A stretch of 64,000 bases of DNA from Culex pipiens pallens (GCF_016801865.2 NC_068939.1:46400999-46464998), one strand, 5' to 3'. Counted from the stretch's first letter, positions 53,501 to 61,068 are shown. Numbers and translations are program-made. The notes: generated by a model from the letters alone, not told the origin.

Positions 53501-55088
53501 TTCTAAATGGAAGATGCGATCATCTGAATGAAGATGAAGTATGAGAGACACTTCCATGCTACAGAAACTGTGTATAATAGCGGCATCAACACAAGCACCC
53601 AAAGCAAGCAATGAACGAACCAATAGATCACGACATTGAGCTTCCAGAATAGGATGTGAGGAAGAGAAGAAGTGGACTAATTTTATATCAAACAGTGATC
53701 TAAAAGGCTGTCATCGGAGAGCACCAGAGCCTCGACATCACAAGAACAGAATGTGTGAATCTTGTACTTCCTAAAGAAATAAAAAGTCTCATGAAAATCG
53801 TGAGACTTCCCTCTGAGAAATGTAACGCCTCGATCAGTCTGATAGTTGAATAAAATAGGGCTGATGTAAGGCCGATCGTGGCGTTAAATTTCTCTGTTTG
53901 AACGCCGAGTGCGTTGGTATTGGAGAGATAATAAGAAAAGGAAATGACCAGCCACCGTTACCAAAAGAGAAAATGAAGGAAGACTATTCAAGACTGCACC
54001 CTGAACAACGCGATTTATGATGTACAACTAACAACTGAGGTCCGAGAAGGTGTAAACAAAACATAAATATTTTCTAGAATCTAGAAACTGACATTCCATA
54101 AGACATCCGTACAAATGAAGCAAATAGGCTGTAAGACAACCATAAACAGTAAATTCGTAATCTATAAGAACTATGCAATCAACGCATGATGACACGATCG
54201 ATTACTTCTATGGTTCCGCAGGCATATTTTCCGTGATGACAACATACACGCACTAGTCAGAGAGCGTCAGTAATGTGACCTGATGACATTACGTAGTTTG
54301 GTTCATACTGATGGAATATGCCTTTAGAAGACGAATAAACATATATTTGTAAAAATGGATCAAGTTTTAATTGTGTGTGTTTTTTCTTCTCTCTGTCCAG
54401 CATCCTCTACAACTGCCAGACGTGCAAGATGCAGTTCGAGAACATCCTCGAGTTTGAGCGGCACACCAAGCAGTGCAACGAGCTGAACAACGGCGCCGCC
54501 AACGGAGGCCATGCCCTGAAGCTCGAGCACATCAACATCAAGAGCGAAATCGACATCGACGGCAGTTCGAGCTCGGGCATGACGCAGCACATCACGATCC
54601 CGCACAGCCAGTCGCAGCCGCCGATGCACATCCCGTCGGCCATCCTCACCTCGGTGATTTCGTCGTCCTCGGCCAGTGGCATCCACACGTTAAGCACCAG
54701 CCACGTCAACCATCACCCGGGTCATCCGCAGCACCCGCAGCAGCAGCACACTCCGCCCGCCGTCGGGCAACATCCTCAGCAGCAGCAGCAGCAACAACAA
54801 CAACAACAGCAACAGCAGGCTCACCAGCAGCAGCTTCCACCGGTGAGCACCCACCAGCAGCAACATCCGTCGCTCCAGCAGCAACACAACGGACTGCCAA
54901 TCCATCTGCAGCAGCAGCTGTCACACCACTTGATATCGTCACACCTGCCGCCCCACCAGGACCACCAGGATCTGCACCACCAGGTCAACTTCCACCATCC
55001 CCACATCCCGCACATCTCGAACCTGCCCCACAAGATCCTTTCCCCGCTGTTCCACATTCCGCCGTTCAACAACAACCACAGCACATAA
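35552..55088 (+). CDS. Multi-C2H2 zinc-finger protein, 16 coding exons
   Basis: Nuclear DNA-binding protein, probably a transcriptional regulator. Exons 35552-35566, 40138-40293, 40772-40910, 40981-41058, ten 84-nt exons from 47874 to 50685, 51056-51266 and 54401-55088 total 2127 nt, i.e. 708 aa plus stop, with every junction in frame. Fingers begin at Cys52 (split over exons 2/3), Cys80 and the one in exon 4; then ten array fingers at about residues 130-410; then two classical fingers in exon 15 and one C2HC finger opening exon 16. The C-terminus (about 505-708) is rich in His, Gln, Ser and Pro, with a run of 14 Gln and a possible SUMO site (IKSE). Introns 1, 4 and 15 are 4.6, 6.8 and 3.1 kb. 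Similar long multi-finger genes exist in flies and other mosquitoes, but I do not assign an orthologue name. Confidence 0.88.
36602..36721 (+). repeat. Short repeat G, copy 2
   Basis: About 120 bp from GAGCTATC to GATATCTC; reverse complement of 34737-34842 across roughly 95 bp, including CACACTAGCACACCATTTGT and GCCGGTACAAAATTTAACCT. Lies 1.0 kb inside intron 1. Confidence 0.7.
37438..37592. mobile_element. Family D palindromic MITE, copy 2
   Basis: CTAGAGCTTTTTATTTGAAA to AAAAAACTCCAG, with the inverted TTTTTGCTTTTTGGGTG and CACCCAAGAAGCAAAAA blocks. Near-full-length palindrome in intron 1 of the zinc-finger gene. Confidence 0.8.
39074..39121. mobile_element. Family D MITE, terminal fragment
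   Basis: Only one end is left: CTGGAGTTTTATTTTTTTTA followed by AAAGGTCCAATAAACCAAAT and TTCCAGTTTT. The rest is missing. Confidence 0.65.
39563..39661 (+). ncRNA. Candidate intronic box C/D snoRNA, copy 1
   Basis: 99 nt. Terminal stem GGCGTATTTC (39563-39572) pairs with GAAATATGCC (39652-39661) over 10 bp with one G-U. C box ATGATGA at 39575-39581; D box CTGA at 39647-39650; possible D' box CTGA at 39620-39623. The 17 nt AGTTTGGTTCATA plus CTGA at the D box is identical in all three copies, as expected of a guide element. Same strand as the host gene, 476 nt before the acceptor of exon 2. Box C/D RNAs guide 2'-O-methylation; no target could be assigned by eye. A MITE with chance boxes is the alternative. 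Confidence 0.68.
40138..40293 (+). CDS. Zinc-finger gene exon 2
   Basis: Residues 6-57, phase 0 at both ends, acceptor CCTGCAG and strong donor GTAAGT. It has an acidic N-terminal stretch (EDGEIELARPEML) and ends with the first half of finger 1 (CPQC, Cys52/Cys55). Confidence 0.88.
40772..40910 (+). CDS. Zinc-finger gene exon 3
   Basis: Residues 58-103 plus one base. Completes finger 1 (His68, His72) and encodes finger 2 (Cys80, Cys83, His96, His100) with an HTGDRP linker. Acceptor CTATGCAG, strong donor GTAAGT, exit phase 1. Confidence 0.9.
40981..41058 (+). CDS. Zinc-finger gene exon 4
   Basis: 78 nt: rest of Arg104 through the first base of Gly130. One finger (VCQIC..QLANLQRHDLVH) with contact residues Gln, Ala, Asn, Arg. 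Strong donor GTGAGT, exit phase 1, so it can be joined to any array exon. Confidence 0.9.
41172..41879. mobile_element. Family F MITE (GGGGGAGAGGGGGTAATATGC ends)
   Basis: Left end TAGGGGGAGAGGGGGTAATA; right end GCATATTACCCCCTCTCCCC is its inverse, with about 29 bp of inverted repeat. The interior repeats a GTGCATTTTGCCCC phrase several times between 41590 and 41675. Noncoding. Confidence 0.75.
41990..42518 (+). mobile_element. Family B MITE, partial diverged copy
   Basis: Begins with TACTGTAGAAAGGCTATAAA (compare CACTGAGGTAAGGCTATAAT at 3527) and ends near AGGGAGACACCAACCATTTT. Contains the CTTAAGTGATATTATAGTAC subrepeat motif. Diverged and truncated; another family B copy starts immediately after it. 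Confidence 0.6.
42527..44480 (+). mobile_element. Family B MITE, copy 3, with nested insertion
   Basis: From GCCTTCCTCACCTTACTGAG to GTGAGGAAGGCACCAACCAC and AAAGGTGGATTAAG. A 501-bp TIR element with 7-bp target duplication is nested at 42734-43234. The interior from 43290 shows three diverged ~160-bp subrepeats (CACTTAAGTGTTATTTATAC motif). Another unrelated insertion may occupy about 43520-44080. Confidence 0.7.
42734..43234. mobile_element. 501-bp TIR element H with 7-bp duplication, copy 1
   Basis: Left CACTGACGAACTGACGTGCC; right GGCACGTCAGTTTGTCAGTG, inverted repeats of about 22 bp. GTATTAG flanks both sides (42727-42733 and 43235-43241). No transposase ORF. A second element with the same ends is at 45577-45991. 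7-bp duplications are reported for some P-superfamily elements; that placement is inference. Confidence 0.85.
45269..45475. mobile_element. Family E MITE, copy 2
   Basis: AAGGAGGCATTAGACTACGG with CAAACAAACAAACTCGCAC at left; GTTTGACTGTTTGCC, CATAGTCTATTACCTCCTT at right. Matches 29051-29195 at both ends and in the GAGTTTGGCAAACTGTCAAA interior. Confidence 0.75.
45577..45991. mobile_element. 415-bp TIR element H with 7-bp duplication, copy 2
   Basis: Same ends as the 42734 element (CACTGACGAACTGACGTGCC and GGCACGTCAGTTCGTCAGTG). GTAATAC flanks both sides (45570-45576 and 45992-45998). Interiors of the two copies have little in common beyond GACCGCA near the left, so they differ by internal deletion or replacement. 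Confidence 0.85.
46980..47166. mobile_element. Family C MITE, 3' part
   Basis: Contains ACATGCTAAATATG, GGAAAATG, TGGTTTTCAGTTGG and the end AAATATTTGCAACGGCCTT, all shared with 23650-23833. The left half is missing. Confidence 0.65.
47511..47708 (+). ncRNA. Candidate box C/D snoRNA, copy 2, split by a MITE
   Basis: Body at 47511-47608 with C box GTGATGA (47523-47529), possible D' (CTGATGA near 47570), the conserved AGTTTGGTTCATA guide-like segment and D box CTGA (47598-47601). The 3' strand of the terminal stem is interrupted by a 94-bp MITE (47609-47702) and its TA duplication; TGCC resumes at 47705-47708. Removing the insertion gives a 102-nt RNA, the same length as copy 3, with stem GGCACATTTCC/GGAATATGCC. 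Likely a recent pseudogene, or matured from the intact D box with a weak stem. Confidence 0.6.
47609..47702. mobile_element. 94-bp MITE inside snoRNA copy 2
   Basis: CCCAAGTAACCAAAAGCACT and AAATC at left; GATTTAGTGCTTGGCGGTTA and CTTGGG at right: inverted repeats of ~25 bp. TA flanks both sides (47607-47608 and 47703-47704). Length and TA duplication suggest a Tc1/mariner-type or similar MITE; TAT duplication is an equally good reading. Confidence 0.8.
47874..47957 (+). CDS. Zinc-finger array exon 1 of 10
   Basis: 84 nt, phase 1 in and out. One C2H2 finger (KCPICEKCFTQQANMLKH) with an extra Cys between the zinc pair and helix, and a G-LKPF linker. Donor GTAATT lacks G at +5. Most diverged member of the array with exon 2. 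Confidence 0.92.
48245..48328 (+). CDS. Zinc-finger array exon 2 of 10
   Basis: 84 nt, one finger (KCPVCQKAFSQHANMIKH). The donor is the unusual GTTTGT (T at +3 and +4, G at +5). Acceptor TTTCCAG. Contact residues Gln -1, Ala 2, Asn 3, Lys 6. Confidence 0.92.
48501..48584 (+). CDS. Zinc-finger array exon 3 of 10
   Basis: 84 nt, one finger (KCPVCHKAFTQHANMVKH). Acceptor GTGAACAG, donor GTAAAT lacking +5 G. Separated from exon 2 by 172 nt. Confidence 0.92.
48751..48834 (+). CDS. Zinc-finger array exon 4 of 10
   Basis: 84 nt, one finger (KCPVCDKAFTQQANMVKH). Acceptor CGTTGCAG and the only fully consensus donor (GTAAGT) in the array. Confidence 0.92.
49075..49158 (+). CDS. Zinc-finger array exon 5 of 10
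   Basis: 84 nt, one finger (KCSTCGKAFAQQANMVKH). Acceptor TTTCTAG, donor GTAATT. The linker hydrophobic residue is Val instead of Leu. Confidence 0.92.
49560..49643 (+). CDS. Zinc-finger array exon 6 of 10
   Basis: 84 nt, one finger (KCPTCGKAFAQQANMMKH). Acceptor ACTTGCAG, donor GTAATG. Preceded by the longest intron of the array (401 nt). Confidence 0.92.
50031..50114 (+). CDS. Zinc-finger array exon 7 of 10
   Basis: 84 nt, one finger (KCNTCGKAFAQQANMVKH). Acceptor ATTCAACAG, donor GTAATT. Confidence 0.92.
50292..50375 (+). CDS. Zinc-finger array exon 8 of 10
   Basis: 84 nt, one finger (KCGTCGKAFAQQANMVKH). Acceptor CTCGCAG, donor GTAATT. Differs from exon 7 by one residue in the finger and Ile for Leu in the linker: probable recent duplication. 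Confidence 0.92.
50443..50526 (+). CDS. Zinc-finger array exon 9 of 10
   Basis: 84 nt, one finger (KCSVCGKAFAQQANMVKH) ending HSG instead of HTG. Its upstream intron is only 67 nt, close to the insect minimum. Donor GTAATT. Confidence 0.92.
50602..50685 (+). CDS. Zinc-finger array exon 10 of 10
   Basis: 84 nt, one finger (KCPTCDKAFAQQANMVKH). The upstream intron is 75 nt; donor GTAAAT lacks +5 G. Followed by a 370-nt intron holding a long-range inverted repeat. Confidence 0.92.
50817..50978 (+). promoter_or_regulatory. Long-range intronic inverted repeat after the exon array
   Basis: GATGAGCATCAGATCG (50817-50832) can pair with CGATTTGATGCTCATC (50963-50978) over 16 bp with one G-U, enclosing 130 nt of intron 14. 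AGCATCAGAT also occurs in most array exons (encoding KHQM), so those exons could compete for the downstream arm. A role in splice choice is speculative. Confidence 0.4.
51056..51266 (+). CDS. Zinc-finger gene exon 15 (two fingers)
   Basis: 211 nt. Classical GEKPF linker, finger KCKSC..QRANLKKHEMVH, IRPH linker, finger TCPLC..QYSNLKKHLLVH, then a Gln-rich tail. Strong donor GTAAGT splits a Val codon. If the intron is retained the ORF ends immediately (GTG TAA), giving a short isoform ending QVMV. Confidence 0.92.
51340..51730 (+). mobile_element. Jockey-like retrotransposon ORF1 (gag-like) fragment
   Basis: FYTHGKRCEIRTVIRGLPNL followed by EPEYIKKQLK and DALAVYAIK matches the conserved domain preceding CCHC knuckles in Jockey-type nucleic-acid-binding proteins. 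After a stop, cysteine-knuckle remnants CSSYGVPNSTEKC and CVNCSGSHES follow. Broken; lies in intron 15. Confidence 0.7.
51870..52740 (+). mobile_element. Non-LTR reverse transcriptase fragment, internally deleted
   Basis: 51880-52050 gives FIDFKATYDTVDREQLWQIM, the RT domain A aspartate region, then IRRVGIETSGTIM. The catalytic ADD box that should follow is missing. 52100-52540 in other frames gives FVYLGPLVTADND, LYKTLIRPVVLYGHETWTM, VFERKVLRTFYG and WRRRMYHEL, the conserved C-terminal part, and then ARWENQV. Frames shift at least twice. Dead element. Confidence 0.8.
52820..53215 (+). mobile_element. Penelope-like element GIY-YIG endonuclease fragment
   Basis: STKDHIKTLGKPGIYKVT in one frame, then DKIYIGQTK in another, then LEEHLTKDVKNAKED and SVVTQHIINKN: the order expected for the GIY-YIG nuclease domain at the end of Penelope-like elements. 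The frame breaks between GIY and YIG, so it is inactive. Confidence 0.65.
53216..54220. other. Intron 15 remainder; decayed repeat DNA
   Basis: No intact ORF. Probably further remnants of the transposons at 51.3-53.2 kb (AGAATTTAGAAATCTTCAATG and similar low-similarity stretches). Nothing firm. Confidence 0.35.
54221..54322 (+). ncRNA. Candidate intronic box C/D snoRNA, copy 3 (best copy)
   Basis: 102 nt. Terminal stem GGCATATT(TT)CC (54221-54232) pairs with GGAATATGCC (54313-54322): 10 bp with a 2-nt bulge. C box GTGATGA at 54233-54239, D box CTGA at 54308-54311, internal D'/C' as CTGATGAC near 54280-54287. Ends 78 nt before the acceptor of exon 16, matching the ~70-80 nt spacing known to favour intronic box C/D processing in vertebrates. 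Sense strand of host gene. Guide candidates are the 12-15 nt before each CTGA; the rRNA or snRNA target is unknown to me. Confidence 0.72.
54401..55088 (+). CDS. Zinc-finger gene exon 16 (C2HC finger, His/Gln-rich C-terminus)
   Basis: Begins C|ATC after TCTCTGTCCAG and completes Val480. Finger CQTCKMQFENILEFERHTKQC is C2HC. Then a putative sumoylation site in NIKSEID, a Ser/His/Pro stretch, 14 consecutive Gln (about 54775-54820), and a His-rich tail ending NNNHST. TAA at 55086-55088. The 224-codon ORF in another frame is a shadow of this repeat-rich exon. Confidence 0.9.
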
Positions 55089-55950
55089 TGGAACGCGTCC
55101 CGCAAGGGACCAGTGGTGGCGCCGGTGTCGTCAGAACCGGCCACTGAACCCAAGGTGGAAACCGACGAACGTCCTTGACGGACTCGTCGGGGCAAAGGTA
55201 GGAGCGGCGGCGGCGGCTGCACCAGCAACAACTCAGTTGATAACTCTAATCAAAACTACACACACACTGTAAGAAATATGATTGATTATGCTTAGGATGA
55301 ATGTTTGCGAACAACTAGCGGCGGCCGGCGTACTCAGAGAGTACGGCGGGCCGAATATTGAATATTTTTTATTAGGATTTTACAGATTCTATGCAAAAGG
55401 AAACAAAATATATATGAAGGCCTTCTTTTTTAAGTTTTCCTCCCGTTTTGTTTTCGTCTTAAAAAAAACTCACACACACAAACACATAAAAACGCAATCA
55501 GATGATTGTTATAAGCACCGTTACTTATATTTAGGGAAAGCATGGAGCACGTTGACCAAGCGGAGGAGAGAGAGAGAGTTAAGAAATCATTACAGAAACA
55601 GAAACAAAAAAAAACTACATTAATCGAAGGGCTTGTGAGAGCGCGCGCGCGCCCTGCTCGTGGAACTCGGTTTTTTGTTCTATACTGCAAAAAAAACTGT
55701 AAGCGAAAGCGGGCGAGCGCGCCAACCAGTTGTGATATTTGGGTGGAGAGAGGGGAAAGAAAGAGGTGTGTTGCGATAAAAAAAAACGCGCATGAAACTG
55801 ATGTGTCATTGGAAAGTTCTATTCGTTAAAGGTACTCTTTTATTTGGTTTAAAGCATCGTTTTTTGGTAGAAAATGTTTCAAGTGGGTTTCGAGTGGAAA
55901 AAGGTTTTGGTTGATCATAGTTGGCCTTGATGGAGAGTAATGTTACAGTT

Positions 55951-56053
55951 CTGGAGTTTTTTTTAAAAAAGGTCCAATAAACCAAATTTCTAGTTTTTGC
56001 TTTTTGGGTGTTTTTGAAACCGCCTTGAGTCAGGGGTATTAAAAAACACCCCT
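55951..56053. mobile_element. Family D MITE, partial copy
   Basis: CTGGAGTTTTTTTTAAAAAA, GGTCCAATAAACCAAATTTC, CCGCCTTGAGTCAGGGGTAT and TAAAAAACACCCC; the second arm is missing after the centre. Lies in the inferred 3' UTR. Confidence 0.75.
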
Positions 56054-57249
56054 GATTAATTCATTCGATCGTAACATTTGAAATGCTTTAAATTATAAAA
56101 AATAAAGCAAACAAAAATTTCTCAGAAATAAATATTTAAAAATTAAAATAAAAAATAGAATTTTATAACTTGCTGTATTACAAGGACAATTTTGACATTT
56201 AGATCACCAGATCACCTCAATAGATTTATTCGTCGCTCAACTGAAAATGATTGTAATATTATGATCGCCTGATTTCTAGCCTCAAATTGCCTAACAACAA
56301 AACAAAATAACAAAATAAATCTGAATATTTTTATGACTGTTATATACTATTTCTATCAAAATGTCATTTAACTTACAACCAAAACAACTTTTGACTCGAT
56401 ACACTCTTGAACAAATATATAAAAATCTGAAAAAAAAAATCCTCTTAAATTGATGAACTGTACATAAAACATTGCATATTATTAGCATTAGACTCTCAAA
56501 TACACACACACATATTAGAATACAACCAATTTAGATTTATATCAAAATTATGGGAATCAAGGAAAAAATGGAACGGCAAAATATACTGAGCAAATCAATA
56601 ATTTTATCAACATTTTGCATCCGAATTGCATTTCTGTACTCTTTTGTAAAAACACACAGTCCAATAGTTCATGTTTTCGAGTTTCGAGCAGTTAAGTTAC
56701 GCCCTTTTGAAATGTTGATATTTGCGATATTAAGTAATATTTGAATCCACATACACAAATGAAGTTGCATTTTAGGGGGGAGAGGGAAATTGCAACTTAA
56801 TCTAAACTAAAATTTTCACAATATTTTTTTAGAGGGGATTGTTAATTTCTGGTCCATCGGCATTTGATTATTGAATGCTGTTGAATGACACTTAAAAATC
56901 TTTAAATTTATTGTCAGACGAATTAAAGGAAGTTTTCTTAGCTTTCAGTTAAAAATTCGAACTCGAATTTAAAATCGGTGCTCTTTGAAAAAATGTACTT
57001 TTCGGTTGCAAATTCGATTTACTTTATGAAAGGACTTATTTTTTTTTGTTACGATCATTTTAAACAACAAATGGCCTGATTTTCATCGCCAAAAATAACA
57101 GTGCAGAAAAGTACTTTTCATCATCCATTTAGGGCAGCGAATGACCAAGAAGGTTAAAGCTGCCAGAAATAAATGAATTGACAACAACAACATCATCCAT
57201 TTGAGTGAGTGCTGAAAAATCCGACTTTTCAGCACTTGTATCAAAAAGC

Positions 57250-57660
57250 AATACTTTTCGATACTTTTTTTGATATTTGAAAATACTAGGCCAATAACAT
57301 TTTATGTTATTTATAACAAGATTTGTTATTCGTCGTTATGATTTTTTTGTTATTGGATTGTTATTGGAAAAACAGTCTTATAACACTTACAGTTATTCTT
57401 TGAACAAATCCTTGTTATTATTTTTTGTTATTTTAACAACTAATCCGATCATCCCAATAACAGTTGGATGTATTCTCCCATAACAAAAAATGTTATTCCA
57501 AAGTTGTTTTGGCTTTAAACCAATATCGGACCAATAACAAATTTTGTTATGATAACATGAACTGTTATTAAACTCTTTTGCAAAAATGTATTTTTCAAGA
57601 AGATTCCATAACACTTTTGTTATTTTAACAGTGTTTGTTATTGAAATGGCATGAATTTTG
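57250..57660. repeat. Region dense in TGTTATT/AATAACA motifs
   Basis: More than a dozen TGTTAT or ATAACA motifs in both orientations within 400 bp, for example CCAATAACATTTTATGTTAT and CCAATAACAAATTTTGTTAT. Probably one or two small TIR elements or a decayed palindromic repeat. Confidence 0.5.
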
Positions 57661-58044
57661 TTATTACCGTCTGCCCGGGAATATTTTCCCAACTTGCTTT
57701 GCAAAATATAGCATTAATAAATTGGTTATGTGTCTGCAATTTTATAACCAAAAGAAACAATATGCCATTTCTATATTCCTATTACATCTAACTTATTTTT
57801 TTAAGAGGTGTTATCACATAGGACCTTTTGAAGAATTAAACTTGATGTGATACCTACTTCAATTTCTACAAAAAATTGCGTTAAATGTGAAATTACAGAT
57901 TCTCGATATTCATTCAATGTCGCAAATATCAAAATTCTGAGTTAACTTTATAATAGGACGTAATTGGGCGTCTTCATGCAAGTTTACTTTCTTTTGAAAA
58001 ATTACCTTAGAAATTCTAGAAGTCGTACCTTAGAGAGATAAAAT

Positions 58045-58187
58045 CTAGAGTTTCTTTTTGAAAGGGTCCTATAAACAAAATTTTAAATTTTTGCTTTTTG
58101 GGTGTTTTTAAAACCGCCTTGAGTCATCGGTATTCAAAAACACTCAAAAAGCAAAAATTGAGTATCTTCTTAAAAAAACATTCTGAG
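58045..58187. mobile_element. Family D MITE, diverged copy
   Basis: CTAGAGTTTCTTTTTGAAAG, GGGTCCTATAAACAAAATTT, CCGCCTTGAGTCATCGGTAT, then inverted arm CACTCAAAAAGCAAAAATTG. Right end decayed. Confidence 0.75.
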
Positions 58188-59550
58188 AGAGCCAAACCGT
58201 AGTAAAGAGAGAGAGAGAGCAACTCTCTCATTTACGCTCTTTGTTTTTATTCTATCACTCTCTTGACCGTCACTGCGGCAGTTTTTGTTTTAGAAGAGGA
58301 AACGAATTTAAAAAATAATAGTACAGAAATGCAAATCTTTTGCGAATAGTTAAATTTAACAGCACCAACGCACTGTCTCCTGCATAAAATAACCTAACCT
58401 AGTATTTTTTTTTGCCATCGAAATCAAGATAGAGATATTTAGTTGAGCCTTTTTGGAAAAAAAATCTATTGTCAAGCAGCTCTATCACGAATTATCGACC
58501 ATCGATGCTGCAAGAAAAAAAACTTAATCAAAAAAAGAAAACCATCAACGTAGTGTTAAAAAGAACCAAACATTAAAGTTTGGGCAACAGTTCCTAACCA
58601 GAAGATGAAGCAGCAGCAGCAGAAATACATTCAAAATGACATAAACAGTTAAAGCTGAAAACGTGATCACGATCTGTCGAGCGAGCCATTATAATCTCAG
58701 AGATTGACACACACACGCGTTTAGTTCACCAAAACCGTTGAATTTTGATGCTTTGAAAGATCTCGTCGGAATTTACCATATTTTTTTTAAAGCAGCCCAA
58801 GAGTCACGTGTGGCCGTTTGATCTCACCTTAAGCACACGACGCGACGACAATTTCCTCTCTCTTAATTTGCGATTCCTTTTCTTTAATTTGCGTGTGTGC
58901 GTTTTCGAAATTGTGTCTGTTGCGCCATTGTTTGAACAAACCCTTAACGTTCGCTCCTATTTAGTGTGCTAGTCTTGAGCGAGTGGGGAAATTTTGAAAC
59001 AACTATTAGAATGGGGACTGCTTCTTAAAAGTGGTTCGAAAATATACGTAGCAATGAGAGGAAACTTAATTTTAGCGGGAAATAATAACACACACACATA
59101 CAAGAAAGATAGACTGCTTTTGAACAACATGATGAAGATTAGTAGAGAAGCTGCAAATGAACACAAACACACATGCATGAAAAACTCACAACACTACTAC
59201 AACTAATCGTTTTTAAAAGCGCGTATTCTACTACGACTGAGAGGTAAAGATTTCGTTAGGATTCGTAAATAACTTCCTTACCATTTATCGAGTATGAGAG
59301 CGAAAGAAAGCGAGAGAGGAAGAGGCAGGAATGTTAGTATGGGCGGAGCGATGCACGTTTCTTCACAGTTGAACACACAAAAAAAACACCCTCAAAATAA
59401 CCAGTAATGCGTGCTGTAAAGTCTTCCATTTGTGAGATTTTAATCTTCTCAAATTAAAAACACTGACGGTCAATCTCGCTCTCTCTCGTAGAGAAGCTCT
59501 TTTGGAGAGAGCAAGAGAAAATTAAAACGCGTGCACGCTCCGAAAGGGAT

Positions 59551-59661
59551 CGAAACTCGGGACGAGACAGTGAGCAAGAGAGTGGCTCTCTTTCCTCAAT
59601 CTGGACGAGAAGCAGACGAAAGAGAGTCACTCTCGTGCTCACTGTCTTGCGCCGAGTTTCG
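59551..59661 (+). ncRNA. Pre-miRNA-like hairpin in inferred 3' UTR
   Basis: Arms 59551-59594 and 59618-59661 (44 nt each) pair over most of their length: CGAAACTCGG with CCGAGTTTCG, AGACAGTGAGCA with TGCTCACTGTCT, and GAGAGTG with CACTCTC, then CTCTCTTTC with GAAAGAGAG (one G-U between). One 4-nt internal loop and one mismatch; 23-nt terminal loop. Could be a microRNA precursor, a small hairpin RNA, or a short palindromic repeat. No seed could be recognised. Confidence 0.45.
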
Positions 59662-59789
59662 ACACTCACACACAGAACAGAGACGGACACACTCGATTTA
59701 GGTTTTATGTTTTTGATCCTCAGATTCAGGTTTAAGTTATGTACTTTACTGTTAATATCGCGTTAAAGTCAAGCAAATATACCCGTCGT

Positions 59790-59887
59790 AAAGGTCGTGC
59801 CAGTGTCAGCGTTCTCTCTAAGGGCTGGACACTCTCGAAAAGTCATCTATGGACGACCCCTTAATAAAGTGGCACTGACACGCCTTT
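59790..59887 (+). other. Second hairpin in inferred 3' UTR
   Basis: AAAGGTCGTGCCAGTGTCA (59790-59808) pairs with TGGCACTGACACGCCTTT (59870-59887) with one bulge, one mismatch and one G-U; loop of about 60 nt. Only 130 nt downstream of the stronger hairpin. Confidence 0.35.
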
Positions 59888-61068
59888 GTTATAATTTGCA
59901 CACCCACACACACACACATGAAACATATACGTATAAGAGAACTAGGACTTTAAACAATTGATAATTATACAGCTATTGGCTACCATGCGAATACTACTAA
60001 GTAGAGGTTTAGTGTATCAAGCAAAAAAACAAGAAACAAAATAAAAACAAGAATAACCTTAGAGAGACTCCATTAGCTGTAATCAGAAAAAAAGAAAACA
60101 AGCAAAAAATGTTTTAAAATCGCCACAACCGCAAACAATTGGAAACGGAACAGAGATACGAAAACAAAACAGAAAAATAAATAGGAAGCAAAATTCGGTG
60201 ATAAACAAACAAGCTCTAAAGAGGAGAGAAAGAAAGAGAGAGAGAGAGAAAGTCATTTATAAGCTAGGAATAGGGAAAGGTTGAACATGTTTTGTTGTTA
60301 CACGCGAAAGCAAGTGTAAAAAAAAGAGAGTGTGAGCGCGAGCGAGAGAGGGAGAGAGCAAAAGAGAGTCACAGTTTGTGGATAGTTGCTAGATAGTGGT
60401 GAGAAATAAAAAAAGGTATGAAATAATTGAAGAAAAAAAAAGATGCAAAAGCAATGCTGTTCAAAACAGTTTTATTTAGCGATACTATACACACAGTGCA
60501 AAAGGTGAATAAAAAAAAGAAAATCTTTATAAAAAATAGAAAGCAAGCAAATTACAGTGTTTTAATAAAGGTGAATCACACACTCACAAAAAAAGAAAGA
60601 TAATGAAACAACAACACAGGAAGAAACATACATTTTATATTGTTTTTAGACGAGTGCGAGTCAGAGCAAGAGCAGTGGAGACAGAAAAGTGAGGGATAAT
60701 GTGCGAGAGCGTGAAAGTGTAAAAACCAGAGAAAGAGTTTAATTATGTTGACAGTTGAAACCTACTTCACACACATAAAGCATATTGAAAACAGTTTAAA
60801 AAAATGAAACAATAGAATAAAACCCAGTTTCGTTTTTTTGTTCTTGCTGATGTTAGACAGATGTGTGTGCAGATCGCCAGAAGTAGAGCAAGCAACAAAC
60901 ACATCAGAAAAGGTTAAGTGCAAGTTACAATACATATTCATTACAGCCACGACACACTTCCGCTGCGCGAAATCATTTGTTATAGTGTTTTTTGAGATAT
61001 GGAATAGTTTAGATTTCTCAACCTTTTTTTAAAAAGAAAAAGAAATACGCCTTCCTATTATTACTACG

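Noticed and set aside
39563..54322. The three ~100-nt related intron sequences as a simple MITE
   Set aside because: No target-site duplications were found, the ends form an RNA-style terminal stem with G-U pairs, and both canonical boxes are kept; still the main alternative to test.
54775..54825. CAG/CAA run as a noncoding microsatellite
   Set aside because: It lies in the coding frame of exon 16 with mixed CAG/CAA codons, a poly-Gln tract typical of insect transcription factors.
54473..55147. 224-codon ORF in an alternate frame over exon 16, with His/Ala/Pro-rich translation
   Set aside because: Shadow of the His/Gln-rich reading frame; exon 16 is fixed by the finger and by splice phase.
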